The position numbers and the translations under genes were made by a program. This document shows, in pieces, positions 23,243 through 31,731 of a DNA stretch of 34,295 nucleotides. The stretch lies in contig CAMDOF010000073.1 in NCBI GenBank assembly GCA_945903465.1, positions 1 through 34,295 of the forward strand, given 5' to 3'. The stretch comes from Opitutus sp. GAS368. GTDB taxonomy: Bacteria > Verrucomicrobiota > Verrucomicrobiia > Opitutales > Opitutaceae. Below the pieces are notes generated by a model. It saw only the letters and a list, made by a program, of their open reading frames with translations. It searched no databases and was not told the origin of the DNA. How positions within the stretch are numbered: position 1 is the first letter of the stretch; every line of letters begins with the position of its first letter.

Positions 23243-26200
23243 TCAAAACGCGCCTTTCATGCCCACCGTCCAGAGCGGATGGTAGGCCTCGCGCGCGCGG
23301 AACCGAGCGTAGTCCGGCGTGCGCGGGCCGTAGACTTTTTGGTCTTCCGGGGCATTGTTCAGGTTGCGTACGGAAACAAAGAGGCCGAGCGATGGGCGCA
23401 GGTAATATTCACCGCTCACATCGATGAACAGGCGCTTCTTGTAGTAGTTGTAGGTGCCCGGATCTAGGTTCGTGCCGGTGACCCGGCCGGTGCGTTTCTG
23501 GCCGCGATAGTTCTCGTTAATGCGCAGGTTCCACTTCGCACGAGTCAGGCTGAGTCCCCAGTTGGCGCTGAACGGGGTCATGTCCTGCAGCTCATCCGTG
23601 TCCTTCGCACGTTGCGAGGTGGCGTTGGCAAAGCACTGCACTCCGCGCGCCCACGGCGGCAGGAACGTCAGCGCTTGCCGGTAGTTAAACTCCAGGCCGG
23701 TCATCCGGACGTTCGCTGAATTATTGATCTGGGTGGCGACCGGATACTCTCCGTAGGTTTGCGCGTCCAATGCGTAAGTCGCCAGAAACTCGGGCGTACC
23801 CGGGACATTTACGTCTACAAAAAAATTCGTGAAATCGCGGATGAAGAAACCGGCGGTGACCTGACCGACCGTGCCGAAGTAGTATTCGAGGCGGGCCACG
23901 TAGCTGCGCGCCTGCCACGCCTTGATGGCGGCATTACTTACGGTGATCTTATCCGTGGCTTTGGGATTCTCGATATCCGGCAGGGTCAGGCCACCGGAGT
24001 ACTGGTCGTAATCCGGGCGGCCGACGGACTCGTAAAAGGCGAAGCGGCCGATGAAATTCGCGGAGATGTTGTAGGACGCGTTAAGGCTGGGAAAGAGCCG
24101 CAGGTATTCCTTGCGCGCGCGATAGCCACGATCGAGGAGCGTGAGCTGGCTGTAGGCGAGACCGGCGTTGGTCGGGACGAGGAGGAGCGGTGCGCCGTTG
24201 GCGGCCCGCAGGACCCGCCCGGATGCATCCCGCTGGTAGTTGCGCGTGGGATCGCTCAGCGGCCCCTCGGCGTCGACGTTGGTCTGCTCGACACGCACGC
24301 CGGCGACGAGTTTCAGCTGGTTGCGGAGCAGGGACAGATCGTTGCGCCAGAAGAGGGACGAGATGGCCTCATGCACCACCATCGACGCATTGGTGGCGTT
24401 GATGAAGTTGGTGTTGGTGTTGCGGGTCCAGTGCCGGGGGTTGGCCTGATAGTCGGCCCAGAGCTTTACGTTATCCACGTGCTGCTGCTTGGGCAGCCCC
24501 CACGTGGGGATGCGTTCGGAAAAAGTCGCGTCGAGAAAGGGCAACGCGCTGTCGTCGTTGGCTTGGCCGTTCTGCTTGAACGGCGTCGTGCTCGCGACAC
24601 CATCGTCGCCGACCCAGGTGAAGGTCTCCGTGCCGACCCCGCGCGCATCGCGGGTGCGCGCGCGCACGTCGGCGCCGAGCTTTACCGTCACCGTGGCGTC
24701 GTTAACCGTGAAGTCGCGGCGCACGTTGAGATAGGCCTGACGCGTGCTGTCACGCGTCAACTTGCGCGTGCTGGTTGCCGATACGATCGAGTAGGTCTCG
24801 AGTTGAGAGGGTTGGACGACCCGGCCGGCCGGATCGAGGACCGTGATCTGACGGGGATAGAGATGGAAAATATCGTCAAACTTCACCTGCACGAAGTTTC
24901 GCTGGATGGTCACGCCGTTGAAGGCGCCCTTGTCGACATCCTGAAAGTGGATACGGGAACTGCCGTAGCTCGCGCCGCCCTCGGCCTTCCAGACCGGGCC
25001 ATGGTGGAACCAGCGCAGCGAAGGCGTGGCCGTGAAGCCGTAGCGCCGGGCACCGCTGTTGGCGACCGAGTATTGCCCGTTGTTGGCGGTGCTGCCCGTG
25101 GCGGGGAAGGTGCTCGGCGAACCGTAGGCGTGGGTCGGGCTCCAGTTGCCCGCCGTGATCGTGTTGATCGTCAGGGTTTGAAAGCGCTGGCCGGTGAGTT
25201 GCTCGAAAAGACCGTAGTTGAAGGCGAAGGAAAAACGGTCGTACGGGGCGGGCCGCCAATCGAGGGTGGTCGCGAACGAGTGCCGAGTCGTATCCTGGCC
25301 GCCATCATACCATCCGAAGATTCCCAGATAGGGATTGGTGGGTGTCGCGACCGAAGAGGAGGAAGCGGCCCCGCGCCAGTTCGGCCCGGCGCGATCCCGC
25401 GGCGAGTATTGCTCAGAGAAGCCGGCCGAAACCGTGAAACCGAAATTTTTGCTCACCGGGACGATCGCCGAGGCATCGAAGCCGGGGCGGATTTTATAGG
25501 TCATGGCGCCGCCATAGCGAGGGCCAGGCGTCCGCCGGCCGAAGGCGCGTTCCGAGTCCTTCCACATCCACGCGAGACTATAGGAGTAGGTCGGCCGGTT
25601 GCGTTCGAAGGAGCTGCGGGGCACGAGATTCACCGACCCGGCGAGTGCGGAGCCCGACACGTCGGGCGTCGGCGAGCGATTCACTTCCATGCGCGCGACG
25701 TTGTTGAGTGAGATCTGATCGAGCGGAACGTGCCTCGCCATGTTTGACCCGCCGCCGGCGGTGGTGAGGTCGAAGCCGCCGATCGAGATCGGCACATTGT
25801 TGGCCGGCACGCCGTCGAGCGAGACGAGCCGCGGGTCGCCGTTGACGTAGTTCATGCGGACGCCGGGGACGAATTTCATAAACTCACCCATCGCTCCGTC
25901 GACCACCGGGCCGAATTCCTCCGCCGACAGGACGTTGACGATATTCCTGGCGAAGCGCTGCTCGTTGACCGCGATGGCCGAGCTTTCCATCTCCTTGGAA
26001 CTGGAGACTTGAAACGCTGCGAGTTTAACCAGGCCCGTTCCCTCCGATCCTTGGCCGCGGACCGGCGCGCCGAACGTGAAATCATGCGCGGCCGTCTCGC
26101 CGGCGTTCACGACCACGCTCTCGCTCAGACCCGACAAGCCGGTGAAAAAAACCTTCACGCGCACCCGGCCGGCGGGAATGTTGGCTAGCCGAAACTGCCC

Positions 26201-26386
26201 GATACCATCGGTCAGAGCCTCAGTGTTGCTGCCTTCAATGGTAACTCGCGCGTTTTCGAGATACTCGCCGCGGCCGGCATCAAACACGCGGCCCACCATT
26301 GAACCTGACGCCGCCGGCTGCGCGTTGGCAGAGGCTCTGGCGATTACCCAGGCTACGAGGAGCACCAGCATGGCGTGCCGATTCAT
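23243..26386 (-). CDS. TonB-dependent receptor with carboxypeptidase-regulatory-like domain
   Basis: 1047 aa from ATG 26386; the open frame continues to 26500, but only the internal start gives a signal peptide (MNRHAMLVLLVAWVIARASA). Residues about 28-105 form a carboxypeptidase-regulatory-like beta-sandwich (GRVFDAGRGEYLENARVTIE then FRLANIPAGRVRVKVF). The plug follows (EFMKFVPGVRMNYVNGDPRL, then SGSALAGSVNLVPRSSF), then a 22-strand-type barrel ending in GMKGAF, a C-terminal Phe typical of outer-membrane barrels. This layout is SusC-like in spirit and common in Opitutaceae receptors for large or organic substrates. No SusD partner is visible. It follows the MauE gene in the same direction. 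Confidence 0.93.
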   Translation of the reverse strand: MNRHAMLVLLVAWVIARASANAQPAASGSMVGRVFDAGRGEYLENARVTIEGSNTEALTDGIGQFRLANIPAGRVRVKVFFTGLSGLSESVVVNAGETAAHDFTFGAPVRGQGSEGTGLVKLAAFQVSSSKEMESSAIAVNEQRFARNIVNVLSAEEFGPVVDGAMGEFMKFVPGVRMNYVNGDPRLVSLDGVPANNVPISIGGFDLTTAGGGSNMARHVPLDQISLNNVARMEVNRSPTPDVSGSALAGSVNLVPRSSFERNRPTYSYSLAWMWKDSERAFGRRTPGPRYGGAMTYKIRPGFDASAIVPVSKNFGFTVSAGFSEQYSPRDRAGPNWRGAASSSSVATPTNPYLGIFGWYDGGQDTTRHSFATTLDWRPAPYDRFSFAFNYGLFEQLTGQRFQTLTINTITAGNWSPTHAYGSPSTFPATGSTANNGQYSVANSGARRYGFTATPSLRWFHHGPVWKAEGGASYGSSRIHFQDVDKGAFNGVTIQRNFVQVKFDDIFHLYPRQITVLDPAGRVVQPSQLETYSIVSATSTRKLTRDSTRQAYLNVRRDFTVNDATVTVKLGADVRARTRDARGVGTETFTWVGDDGVASTTPFKQNGQANDDSALPFLDATFSERIPTWGLPKQQHVDNVKLWADYQANPRHWTRNTNTNFINATNASMVVHEAISSLFWRNDLSLLRNQLKLVAGVRVEQTNVDAEGPLSDPTRNYQRDASGRVLRAANGAPLLLVPTNAGLAYSQLTLLDRGYRARKEYLRLFPSLNASYNISANFIGRFAFYESVGRPDYDQYSGGLTLPDIENPKATDKITVSNAAIKAWQARSYVARLEYYFGTVGQVTAGFFIRDFTNFFVDVNVPGTPEFLATYALDAQTYGEYPVATQINNSANVRMTGLEFNYRQALTFLPPWARGVQCFANATSQRAKDTDELQDMTPFSANWGLSLTRAKWNLRINENYRGQKRTGRVTGTNLDPGTYNYYKKRLFIDVSGEYYLRPSLGLFVSVRNLNNAPEDQKVYGPRTPDYARFRAREAYHPLWTVGMKGAF

Positions 26387-26496
26387 GCCGTTCACTTTTT
26401 TGATTCTGGGTTCATCCGGTTTTTTTAAAAAAGTCCTGAGAATGGGCCTACTCGGCGCGGGCGCGGTGAGCCCAGTGGTCAAAAGGTCGGTGACGG

Positions 26497-26970
26497 TCAT
26501 AAAGTCTGCGTTGGCGCCAAGTCAGCCCGCGACGTCAACCGGGGCGGCCGCGCGGGCATCACTGGATTGCACCACGACCAGATCGCGGCCCAGAGCATCA
26601 GCGCGGCGCGGGCGAGTGCCACCGGCGGCTGCTGGAACCACCCGGACTCAATGTTTCCGAGACAGCCGCAGTTTAATTCCAAGCCACGCAGCACCGCTTG
26701 CCCCAGCATGAGCACGAACCCGAGGCAAAGGCCCGCCGCCAGCGCACCGACGGTCTCAGGCCAGTAGCCAACCAGCAGCGCGGCCCCGCAAAAAATCTCC
26801 AGAAACGGAAACGCGACTGCGATCAAGCGCAGCGTGAAATCGGGCAGCGGAATGGCATAGGCCGCCAAGTCGGTGTGAAAATCGCCCGGGGCGCCGATCT
26901 TGAGCGCGCCAGCCACGACGAAGATTGCCCCAAGCAGACAGCGGACGAGGGTGGCGGGGTCGAACTTCAT
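26497..26970 (-). CDS. MauE/DoxX-family membrane protein
   Basis: 157 aa with four predicted membrane helices (LVRCLLGAIFVVAGALKIG; LIAVAFPFLEIFCGAALLVG; LAAGLCLGFVLMLGQAVLRG; ALARAALMLWAAIWSWC). A Cys pair C101-G-C103 in LELNCGCLG lies just after the third helix, as in MauE and DoxX-like proteins that work with periplasmic thiol-redox partners. Its ATG overlaps the stop of the 61-aa membrane protein gene, which in turn overlaps the DsbA-like gene. A role in electron or thiol transfer to the DsbA-like protein is inferred from this coupling and from known MauE/MauD pairs. Confidence 0.88.
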   Translation of the reverse strand: MKFDPATLVRCLLGAIFVVAGALKIGAPGDFHTDLAAYAIPLPDFTLRLIAVAFPFLEIFCGAALLVGYWPETVGALAAGLCLGFVLMLGQAVLRGLELNCGCLGNIESGWFQQPPVALARAALMLWAAIWSWCNPVMPARPPRLTSRADLAPTQTL

Positions 26971-27152
26971 CGCGCGGGCGGGGTCGTGGTGAACACCGGC
27001 AGCGGCCGCGGAAAGATCAACCGCCCGTCACCGCGCAGCCAGTCGGTCCCGAGTCCGGCCGCGACCGCCGCCACCAGCAGCACGGCCATTCGCCTCACGG
27101 ACACCGCGCGCAGCGCCCGCCCCAATTTACCGATTATTCCGCGCGGACTCAT
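26967..27152 (-). CDS. Small membrane protein, 61 aa, unknown
   Basis: The ATG at 27152 overlaps the stop of the DsbA-like gene, and the TGA at 26967-26969 overlaps the ATG of the MauE-like gene; both are ATGA overlaps, so all three are translationally coupled. The protein has a basic N-terminus (MSPRGIIGKLGRALRAVSVRR), one membrane helix (MAVLLVAAVAAGLGTDWL) and a short Pro-rich tail. It is not recognised. Its position argues that it is a real accessory part of the redox module, perhaps an anchor or link between the periplasmic DsbA-like protein and MauE. Confidence 0.75.
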   Translation of the reverse strand: MSPRGIIGKLGRALRAVSVRRMAVLLVAAVAAGLGTDWLRGDGRLIFPRPLPVFTTTPPAR

Positions 27153-27826
27153 GGCATTTTCAGCAGTTCGTCGAGAACCCGCTGGAACTGGACCAACGTC
27201 TGTGCGCCCGCGATGGTCGCCTCTGTGCGTTGGCCAATCGCATTCCACTTCGAAATCACAAACGTCGGCGTACCTCGAATCTTCAGGCGCGCCGCGTGGG
27301 CGAAATCACTCGCGACGGCGGCACGCACCGTCCGCTCCGCCAGACAAACGGCCAACTCGCTCCGGTCGAGCAGCGGGCTCTTCGCGACTAACGCTTCGAG
27401 AGCGCTCGGCGCCCGGTGGGCGACCGAGAAAAGGCCGTCCAGCATCTCCCAATATTTCCCTTGCCGATGCACACAGCGCGCGAGGGCGAAGATCTTGCCA
27501 TGCTGTTCGGACTCATCGTCCGAGGCATTGACCACCACCCACTGGATCTTGCCCGTCTCAATGTAGTTCTTTCGCAGCAGCGGAAAAACCTGCTCGTGAA
27601 ATGTGCGGCAATGGGCGCATTTGAAACTCGAGATCTCCACCACAACAATCGAAGCGGTCGTCAGGCCGAGGACGGGCCGGCCACTCAGCTCAACATCCAC
27701 GCCGCTCCGGGCCGCCGTCGCCCGCAGCACGGGAAACATCAGCAGACTCGCCGCCCACAACCGCCAGGCACCCCCACAGCCCAGCGTGGCGGATCGGCCG
27801 ATAGATCTGGAAATGAATCGAAACAT
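27149..27826 (-). CDS. Exported DsbA-like thioredoxin-fold protein
   Basis: 225 aa. The N-terminus is basic with a hydrophobic segment (LWAASLLMFPVLRATAA) that suggests export or membrane anchoring. VVVEISSFKC70-A-H-C73RTFHEQVF is a DsbA-type active site; a helical insert follows, and the cis-Pro loop GTPTFVISKW comes late in the protein, as in DsbA/thioredoxin_4 members. It probably oxidises or reduces periplasmic thiols. It is placed 45 bp after a TonB-dependent receptor gene and is coupled to two membrane-protein genes, so it may act on those proteins or on a secreted partner. Confidence 0.88.
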   Translation of the reverse strand: MFRFISRSIGRSATLGCGGAWRLWAASLLMFPVLRATAARSGVDVELSGRPVLGLTTASIVVVEISSFKCAHCRTFHEQVFPLLRKNYIETGKIQWVVVNASDDESEQHGKIFALARCVHRQGKYWEMLDGLFSVAHRAPSALEALVAKSPLLDRSELAVCLAERTVRAAVASDFAHAARLKIRGTPTFVISKWNAIGQRTEATIAGAQTLVQFQRVLDELLKMP

Positions 27827-27871
27827 AAGCGCGGTCGCTCACACCACTCGGGGTGAGCGACCGACGGCAAT

Positions 27872-30751
27872 TTAAAACCGCGTCCGTACGCCCACGCGGA
27901 ACATCCGGCCAACTTGATCATACAAGCCGGGATCGGTGGGCATCGGCGTGGCACCGCCGGTGCGCGGCGCGTAGGTCGGCGCCCGGTCCAGAAGGTTGGC
28001 CATGTTCACGTAGATTTCCGTCTGCCCACTGTGGCGCATCGTCGGCAGCCGATAAGTGACCTGGCCGTCGAAATAGGCGGTCGCGGGCACGTCGTTGTAG
28101 TCCGTCGTCACCCCAAGTATCCGGGTCTTGTCCCACGTCATCCGGCCGATGTAGCGCATTTGCAGGAAACTCGAGATCGCGTTGCGTGAATGATTCAGCG
28201 ACAGGGTGCCGCGAATGTGCGGCATCGCGGAGGTGCCCGACGCCGCATTCGCGGTCCCGTTGCCGGCGAAGTTGATCGTCGGGGCGAGCGGCGACACGCG
28301 GGAATATTCATCAATGTAGCCCGCCACGGTCCGCACCGTCAGGTTACCGGGCTTGGCGTTGGTAAACCAGGAATTGAGCGGCACCCGATAGCTCGCCTCG
28401 AAATCAACTCCCTGCGAAAGCTCGGAGTTGAGATTGACCGGAGAAATCTGCGTGCGGATGACCGCGCGCGCGCTGGCCGTGGTCGCCCCGCGCGTCACGA
28501 ATGAACAGAGCGGCGAGGCCGGATTGAGATCGCACTCACGCACCGCGTCCTGGCCGCCGGCGAGGAAGATGGCATCGCTGATCTTCGTGCTGTAGAAATC
28601 AATCGCCATACTCGCACCCTTCAGCCAGGACGGCTGGTAGACGAAGCCCACGACCGCGGAGTTCGCCACCTCGGGCTTCAGGTTAAGATTGCCGCTCGAG
28701 ACTCTGGGCACGCCCTGAAATGTCAGACCGGTGCCGCCGGGAAAATTATCGTCGATGTTCGCGTTCTGCTGCGTCCCTTTGGTGAACAGTTCGTTGATGT
28801 TCGGCGCCCGAATGTCGCGGGACCGGGAGGCGCGCAGCCGGAGATCAGAGTTGAGCTGCCAGACCATGCCTACTTTCCACGTCGTGGCATCGCCGGTCGT
28901 GGAATAGCGGGTGTGCCGTCCGGCCAGACTGGCTGTCACCTTTCTGGCCAAAGGGAGATCCTGGAGGAGGGGAACCTGCGTCTCGACGAACTCTTCCATA
29001 ATCGTGTAGTCGCCGGAGAACGGCAGGGTGTTCGCCAGACGGTAACCGGAGGCCGCCGAGAGTGCATCGGTCTTCGTGGCGGACTTGAGGCGCCGCCATT
29101 GCGTACCCGCCGCGACCGCCAGCGGTCCCGCCGGCAGGGAGAACAGGTTGCCAGTGATCTTGGTGTCCGCCACGTCTTGCGATGACGTCTCGGCAAACTG
29201 CAGCGTGCCCATGACATAGTCCAAGGCCGCCCGCGACGGCGCACCCGCCCCAAAAGGATTAAAGGCGACCGCACCGGGATTGGCCGCCAACGCCCGCGGG
29301 ACAATCTGACCGCCCACCAAGACCGCATCAGCAGCCACGGTCATGCGGGCGAGAATCAGATTATTGGTGATCGGAATGTCGATGTCGTTCGTACCCCATT
29401 GATAGGAACTCTCCCAGTTCCAATCGCCGAGTTTGGCGTTGAAACCGACGAGCAGGCGCCGGTTCTTGTCGTTGACGTGGGATTCCGTCAGCCCGCGCTC
29501 CATCGTAAGGCGGTTCATCGTGAACGACGTGAGGCCAAGCGATGTCATGCGCGCCACCAGATCAGGGGCAACCTGCGCGAGAAAAGCGTTGTCGCGCTGA
29601 ATCGTGAGCAGGTGCGTCGTCGGGCTGTTTTGTTGATCCATCAGGGTCTCGCCGTAGGATCCCTCCGCGAAGAGCGTCAGGGTATCGAGCAGCTTGAAGT
29701 CAGACCGGAGAAACAGATTCTTACGATTGAGGGGCCGGACAATCTCCTGCGATGTACCAATGCGGAAGCCGTCACCGCCGCTCTGAAAACCGTTCGTCGT
29801 GCCGATCGTGGTCGAGAGCTTGCCGTAATCGTAGGGGCTCTGCGTACCACCAGGACCAAACTTGATGCCGCGAATCTGCGCGTTGTTGGCCGCCGTGCCG
29901 CCGGCCCCATTGATGATGTGGCCTCCCGTCGTAAACGGCGATCGGATGTCCGTCGCGCGCACCGCTTTGTTCGTGTTGGTCGGATCGGGGATCTGGTTGG
30001 TTTCTTCCCGGCGGGAGGCTCGCCCATCGCCGTTCACGCCTTTGCTGACCGCATATTCCGCATTGAAGATGATATGTCCGCGGCCCTTCAGATAGTTCGT
30101 CCCGTAGGTGACCGATCCTTTGTATTCCTGGTTATCGCCCTTCTGCGACTGACCCACGACCACATCGGATTTGAAACCAGTGAACTCTTTGTTGAGCACA
30201 AAATTCACGACCCCACCGACCGCATCCGAGCCATAGGCCGCAGACGCGCCACCGTTCACGACGTCGACGCGGTCAACCAGTCCTTGCGGAATGAGATTCG
30301 CATCAATCTGGCCCGTCGGGCCGCTGGGCGTGAAGCGCCTGCCGTCGAGCAGCGTCAGCGTGCGGGTAACGCCGAGCGCACGGAGATTGAGAAAATTGGC
30401 GCTGCTGTTGCCGGTGCCTCCACCGTTCGTCTGCCCGCCGCCGGGAGCAATCGCCGGCAGTTGCTTCAGGCCCTCCGCCATGTTGATCGGCGCCACCGCC
30501 AGCAGGTTCTCATAGCTGATTACGAGCACCGGAGTGGGCGCCGTGAAGGTGCTCGCTCCCTTAATGTGCGAACCGGATACGTTAAACGCCTCCAGCTTGA
30601 ACACGTCGGCTTTGTTGTCGGTCACGGCGGGGCCGGCGGCGGCGCTCGGCGGAACCTTGGTCTGCGCGTTCATCGACCCGAGGGTCGCGACGAGGAACAG
30701 GGCGGCGCGCCAAGGGGCCGCCATCAGGAATCGGGATGCTTTAATTTTCAT
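27872..30751 (-). CDS. TonB-dependent receptor (outer-membrane transporter)
   Basis: 959 aa with a signal peptide (MKIKASRFLMAAPWRAALFL). After a short periplasmic segment containing the TonB-box-like KLEAFNVSGS, the plug domain reads APINMAEGLKQLPAIAPGGG, then LRALGVTRTLTLLDGRRF and ASAAYGSDAVGGVVNFVLNK, the usual LDG and GSDAxGGVVN motifs. The remainder is a long beta barrel (NLNLKPEVANSAVVGF; TVRTVAGYIDEYSR) ending in RVGVRTRF with a terminal Phe. No carboxypeptidase-like domain is present, unlike the receptor at 23243-26386. It is preceded by the amidohydrolase gene (41 bp) in the same direction, so it is likely the importer for that pathway's substrate. Confidence 0.94.
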   Translation of the reverse strand: MKIKASRFLMAAPWRAALFLVATLGSMNAQTKVPPSAAAGPAVTDNKADVFKLEAFNVSGSHIKGASTFTAPTPVLVISYENLLAVAPINMAEGLKQLPAIAPGGGQTNGGGTGNSSANFLNLRALGVTRTLTLLDGRRFTPSGPTGQIDANLIPQGLVDRVDVVNGGASAAYGSDAVGGVVNFVLNKEFTGFKSDVVVGQSQKGDNQEYKGSVTYGTNYLKGRGHIIFNAEYAVSKGVNGDGRASRREETNQIPDPTNTNKAVRATDIRSPFTTGGHIINGAGGTAANNAQIRGIKFGPGGTQSPYDYGKLSTTIGTTNGFQSGGDGFRIGTSQEIVRPLNRKNLFLRSDFKLLDTLTLFAEGSYGETLMDQQNSPTTHLLTIQRDNAFLAQVAPDLVARMTSLGLTSFTMNRLTMERGLTESHVNDKNRRLLVGFNAKLGDWNWESSYQWGTNDIDIPITNNLILARMTVAADAVLVGGQIVPRALAANPGAVAFNPFGAGAPSRAALDYVMGTLQFAETSSQDVADTKITGNLFSLPAGPLAVAAGTQWRRLKSATKTDALSAASGYRLANTLPFSGDYTIMEEFVETQVPLLQDLPLARKVTASLAGRHTRYSTTGDATTWKVGMVWQLNSDLRLRASRSRDIRAPNINELFTKGTQQNANIDDNFPGGTGLTFQGVPRVSSGNLNLKPEVANSAVVGFVYQPSWLKGASMAIDFYSTKISDAIFLAGGQDAVRECDLNPASPLCSFVTRGATTASARAVIRTQISPVNLNSELSQGVDFEASYRVPLNSWFTNAKPGNLTVRTVAGYIDEYSRVSPLAPTINFAGNGTANAASGTSAMPHIRGTLSLNHSRNAISSFLQMRYIGRMTWDKTRILGVTTDYNDVPATAYFDGQVTYRLPTMRHSGQTEIYVNMANLLDRAPTYAPRTGGATPMPTDPGLYDQVGRMFRVGVRTRF

Positions 30752-30792
30752 CGGTTGGGTTATTCTGAGTATTCTACTTATTCAGGAAAAGT

Positions 30793-31731
30793 CTAACGCG
30801 CCGCACTCTTCGCGACCTCAGGTTCAAAACAAAAAAGTGCCGCCGGCGTAGTGCGCAGGATCGCCGACCGCGCGGCCGGGTCGGTAATCCAGCGGTCAAG
30901 TTGCCCGCGGGCATCGGCGTATTCCTCCGCATGCTCAAACTGCGTGTGCGGCCAATCACTGCCCCACACCAACCGCTCCGGCCCAAACGCCCGCAACAAC
31001 AACGGCGCCGCCGCGTCAGCGATCGCGTCCCCGATGTCGTCGGGTCCATTGCGATAGGCCCCGGAAAGTTTCACCCAAAGCCGGCGGGTCCACGCCTGCG
31101 CCAGCAAATACTTGAACCCAGGATCTTCGATCCCGAGTTTCGGATCGGGGCGGCCAAAGTGATCCACCACGACGTTGAGTCCCGCCGCGAGCAACGGTCC
31201 GACTAGCCTGGGAAGGTCTCGCGCCTCGCGTTGCACCTCGACGAGCCAGCCCAGCTTTTTTAACTCCTCAAACAAAGCCGGCCAAGGAGCCGCCTGAAAT
31301 TCCGGAAGAGGCTGCCCAACCAGATTGAGCCGAATGCCGACCACTCCCACCGCCGCCAACTCCGCCAAACGCGCTGCCGCGATACCCGGATCGACCACCA
31401 CAACACCGCGTAATCGGTCGGGCTCGGCCCGCAGGGCGGCCAGCAGTAGCGTGTTGTCGGTCCCAAGAAAACTCGGCTGCACCAACACCCCGTGGGAAAT
31501 AGCGTGCGCGGCAAACCGCCGGAAAAGTTCCGTCAGCGTCGCGTCGTAGTTGGGCACGTAGCGGGCACCCGCCACCGGGGAGGAAACGCGTTGGAAAATA
31601 TGGGCGTGTGTATCCACGGCAATCAGAGTTGAAGAAGAAGAAATCGTCACGCGGTCCGCACTGCGTCCACCGCCTGCCACCGCCAGGGTCGCCCCCACCA
31701 GCCAAGCAAAAAAAACCGCGCGCGCCTTCAT
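30793..31731 (-). CDS. Exported amidohydrolase (PF04909, lactonase/decarboxylase-like)
   Basis: 312 aa from ATG 31731. That start is chosen because it overlaps the MFS stop (ATGA) and gives a signal peptide (MKARAVFFAWLVGATLAVAG). The TIM-barrel metal site appears as D40-T-H42-A-H44 in the first strand, VVVDHFGRPDP in the middle (metal-binding His) and LVWGSDWPHTQF near the end (catalytic Asp). These are features of the amidohydrolase-2 family, which includes L-fucono/rhamnono-lactonases and 2-pyrone-4,6-dicarboxylate lactonase. An exported member is less usual, since most act in the cytosol. Together with the MFS carrier it suggests breakdown of a sugar lactone or aromatic-type acid. The substrate is unknown. 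Confidence 0.88.
   Translation of the reverse strand: MKARAVFFAWLVGATLAVAGGGRSADRVTISSSSTLIAVDTHAHIFQRVSSPVAGARYVPNYDATLTELFRRFAAHAISHGVLVQPSFLGTDNTLLLAALRAEPDRLRGVVVVDPGIAAARLAELAAVGVVGIRLNLVGQPLPEFQAAPWPALFEELKKLGWLVEVQREARDLPRLVGPLLAAGLNVVVDHFGRPDPKLGIEDPGFKYLLAQAWTRRLWVKLSGAYRNGPDDIGDAIADAAAPLLLRAFGPERLVWGSDWPHTQFEHAEEYADARGQLDRWITDPAARSAILRTTPAALFCFEPEVAKSAAR

Noticed and set aside
23759..25711. 650-codon frame antisense to the TonB receptor
   Set aside because: It lies wholly inside a clearly coding receptor gene on the other strand. Long antisense frames are expected at this GC content.
29399..30796. 465-codon frame antisense to the second TonB receptor
   Set aside because: Mirror frame of a well-supported receptor gene with no recognisable motif of its own.
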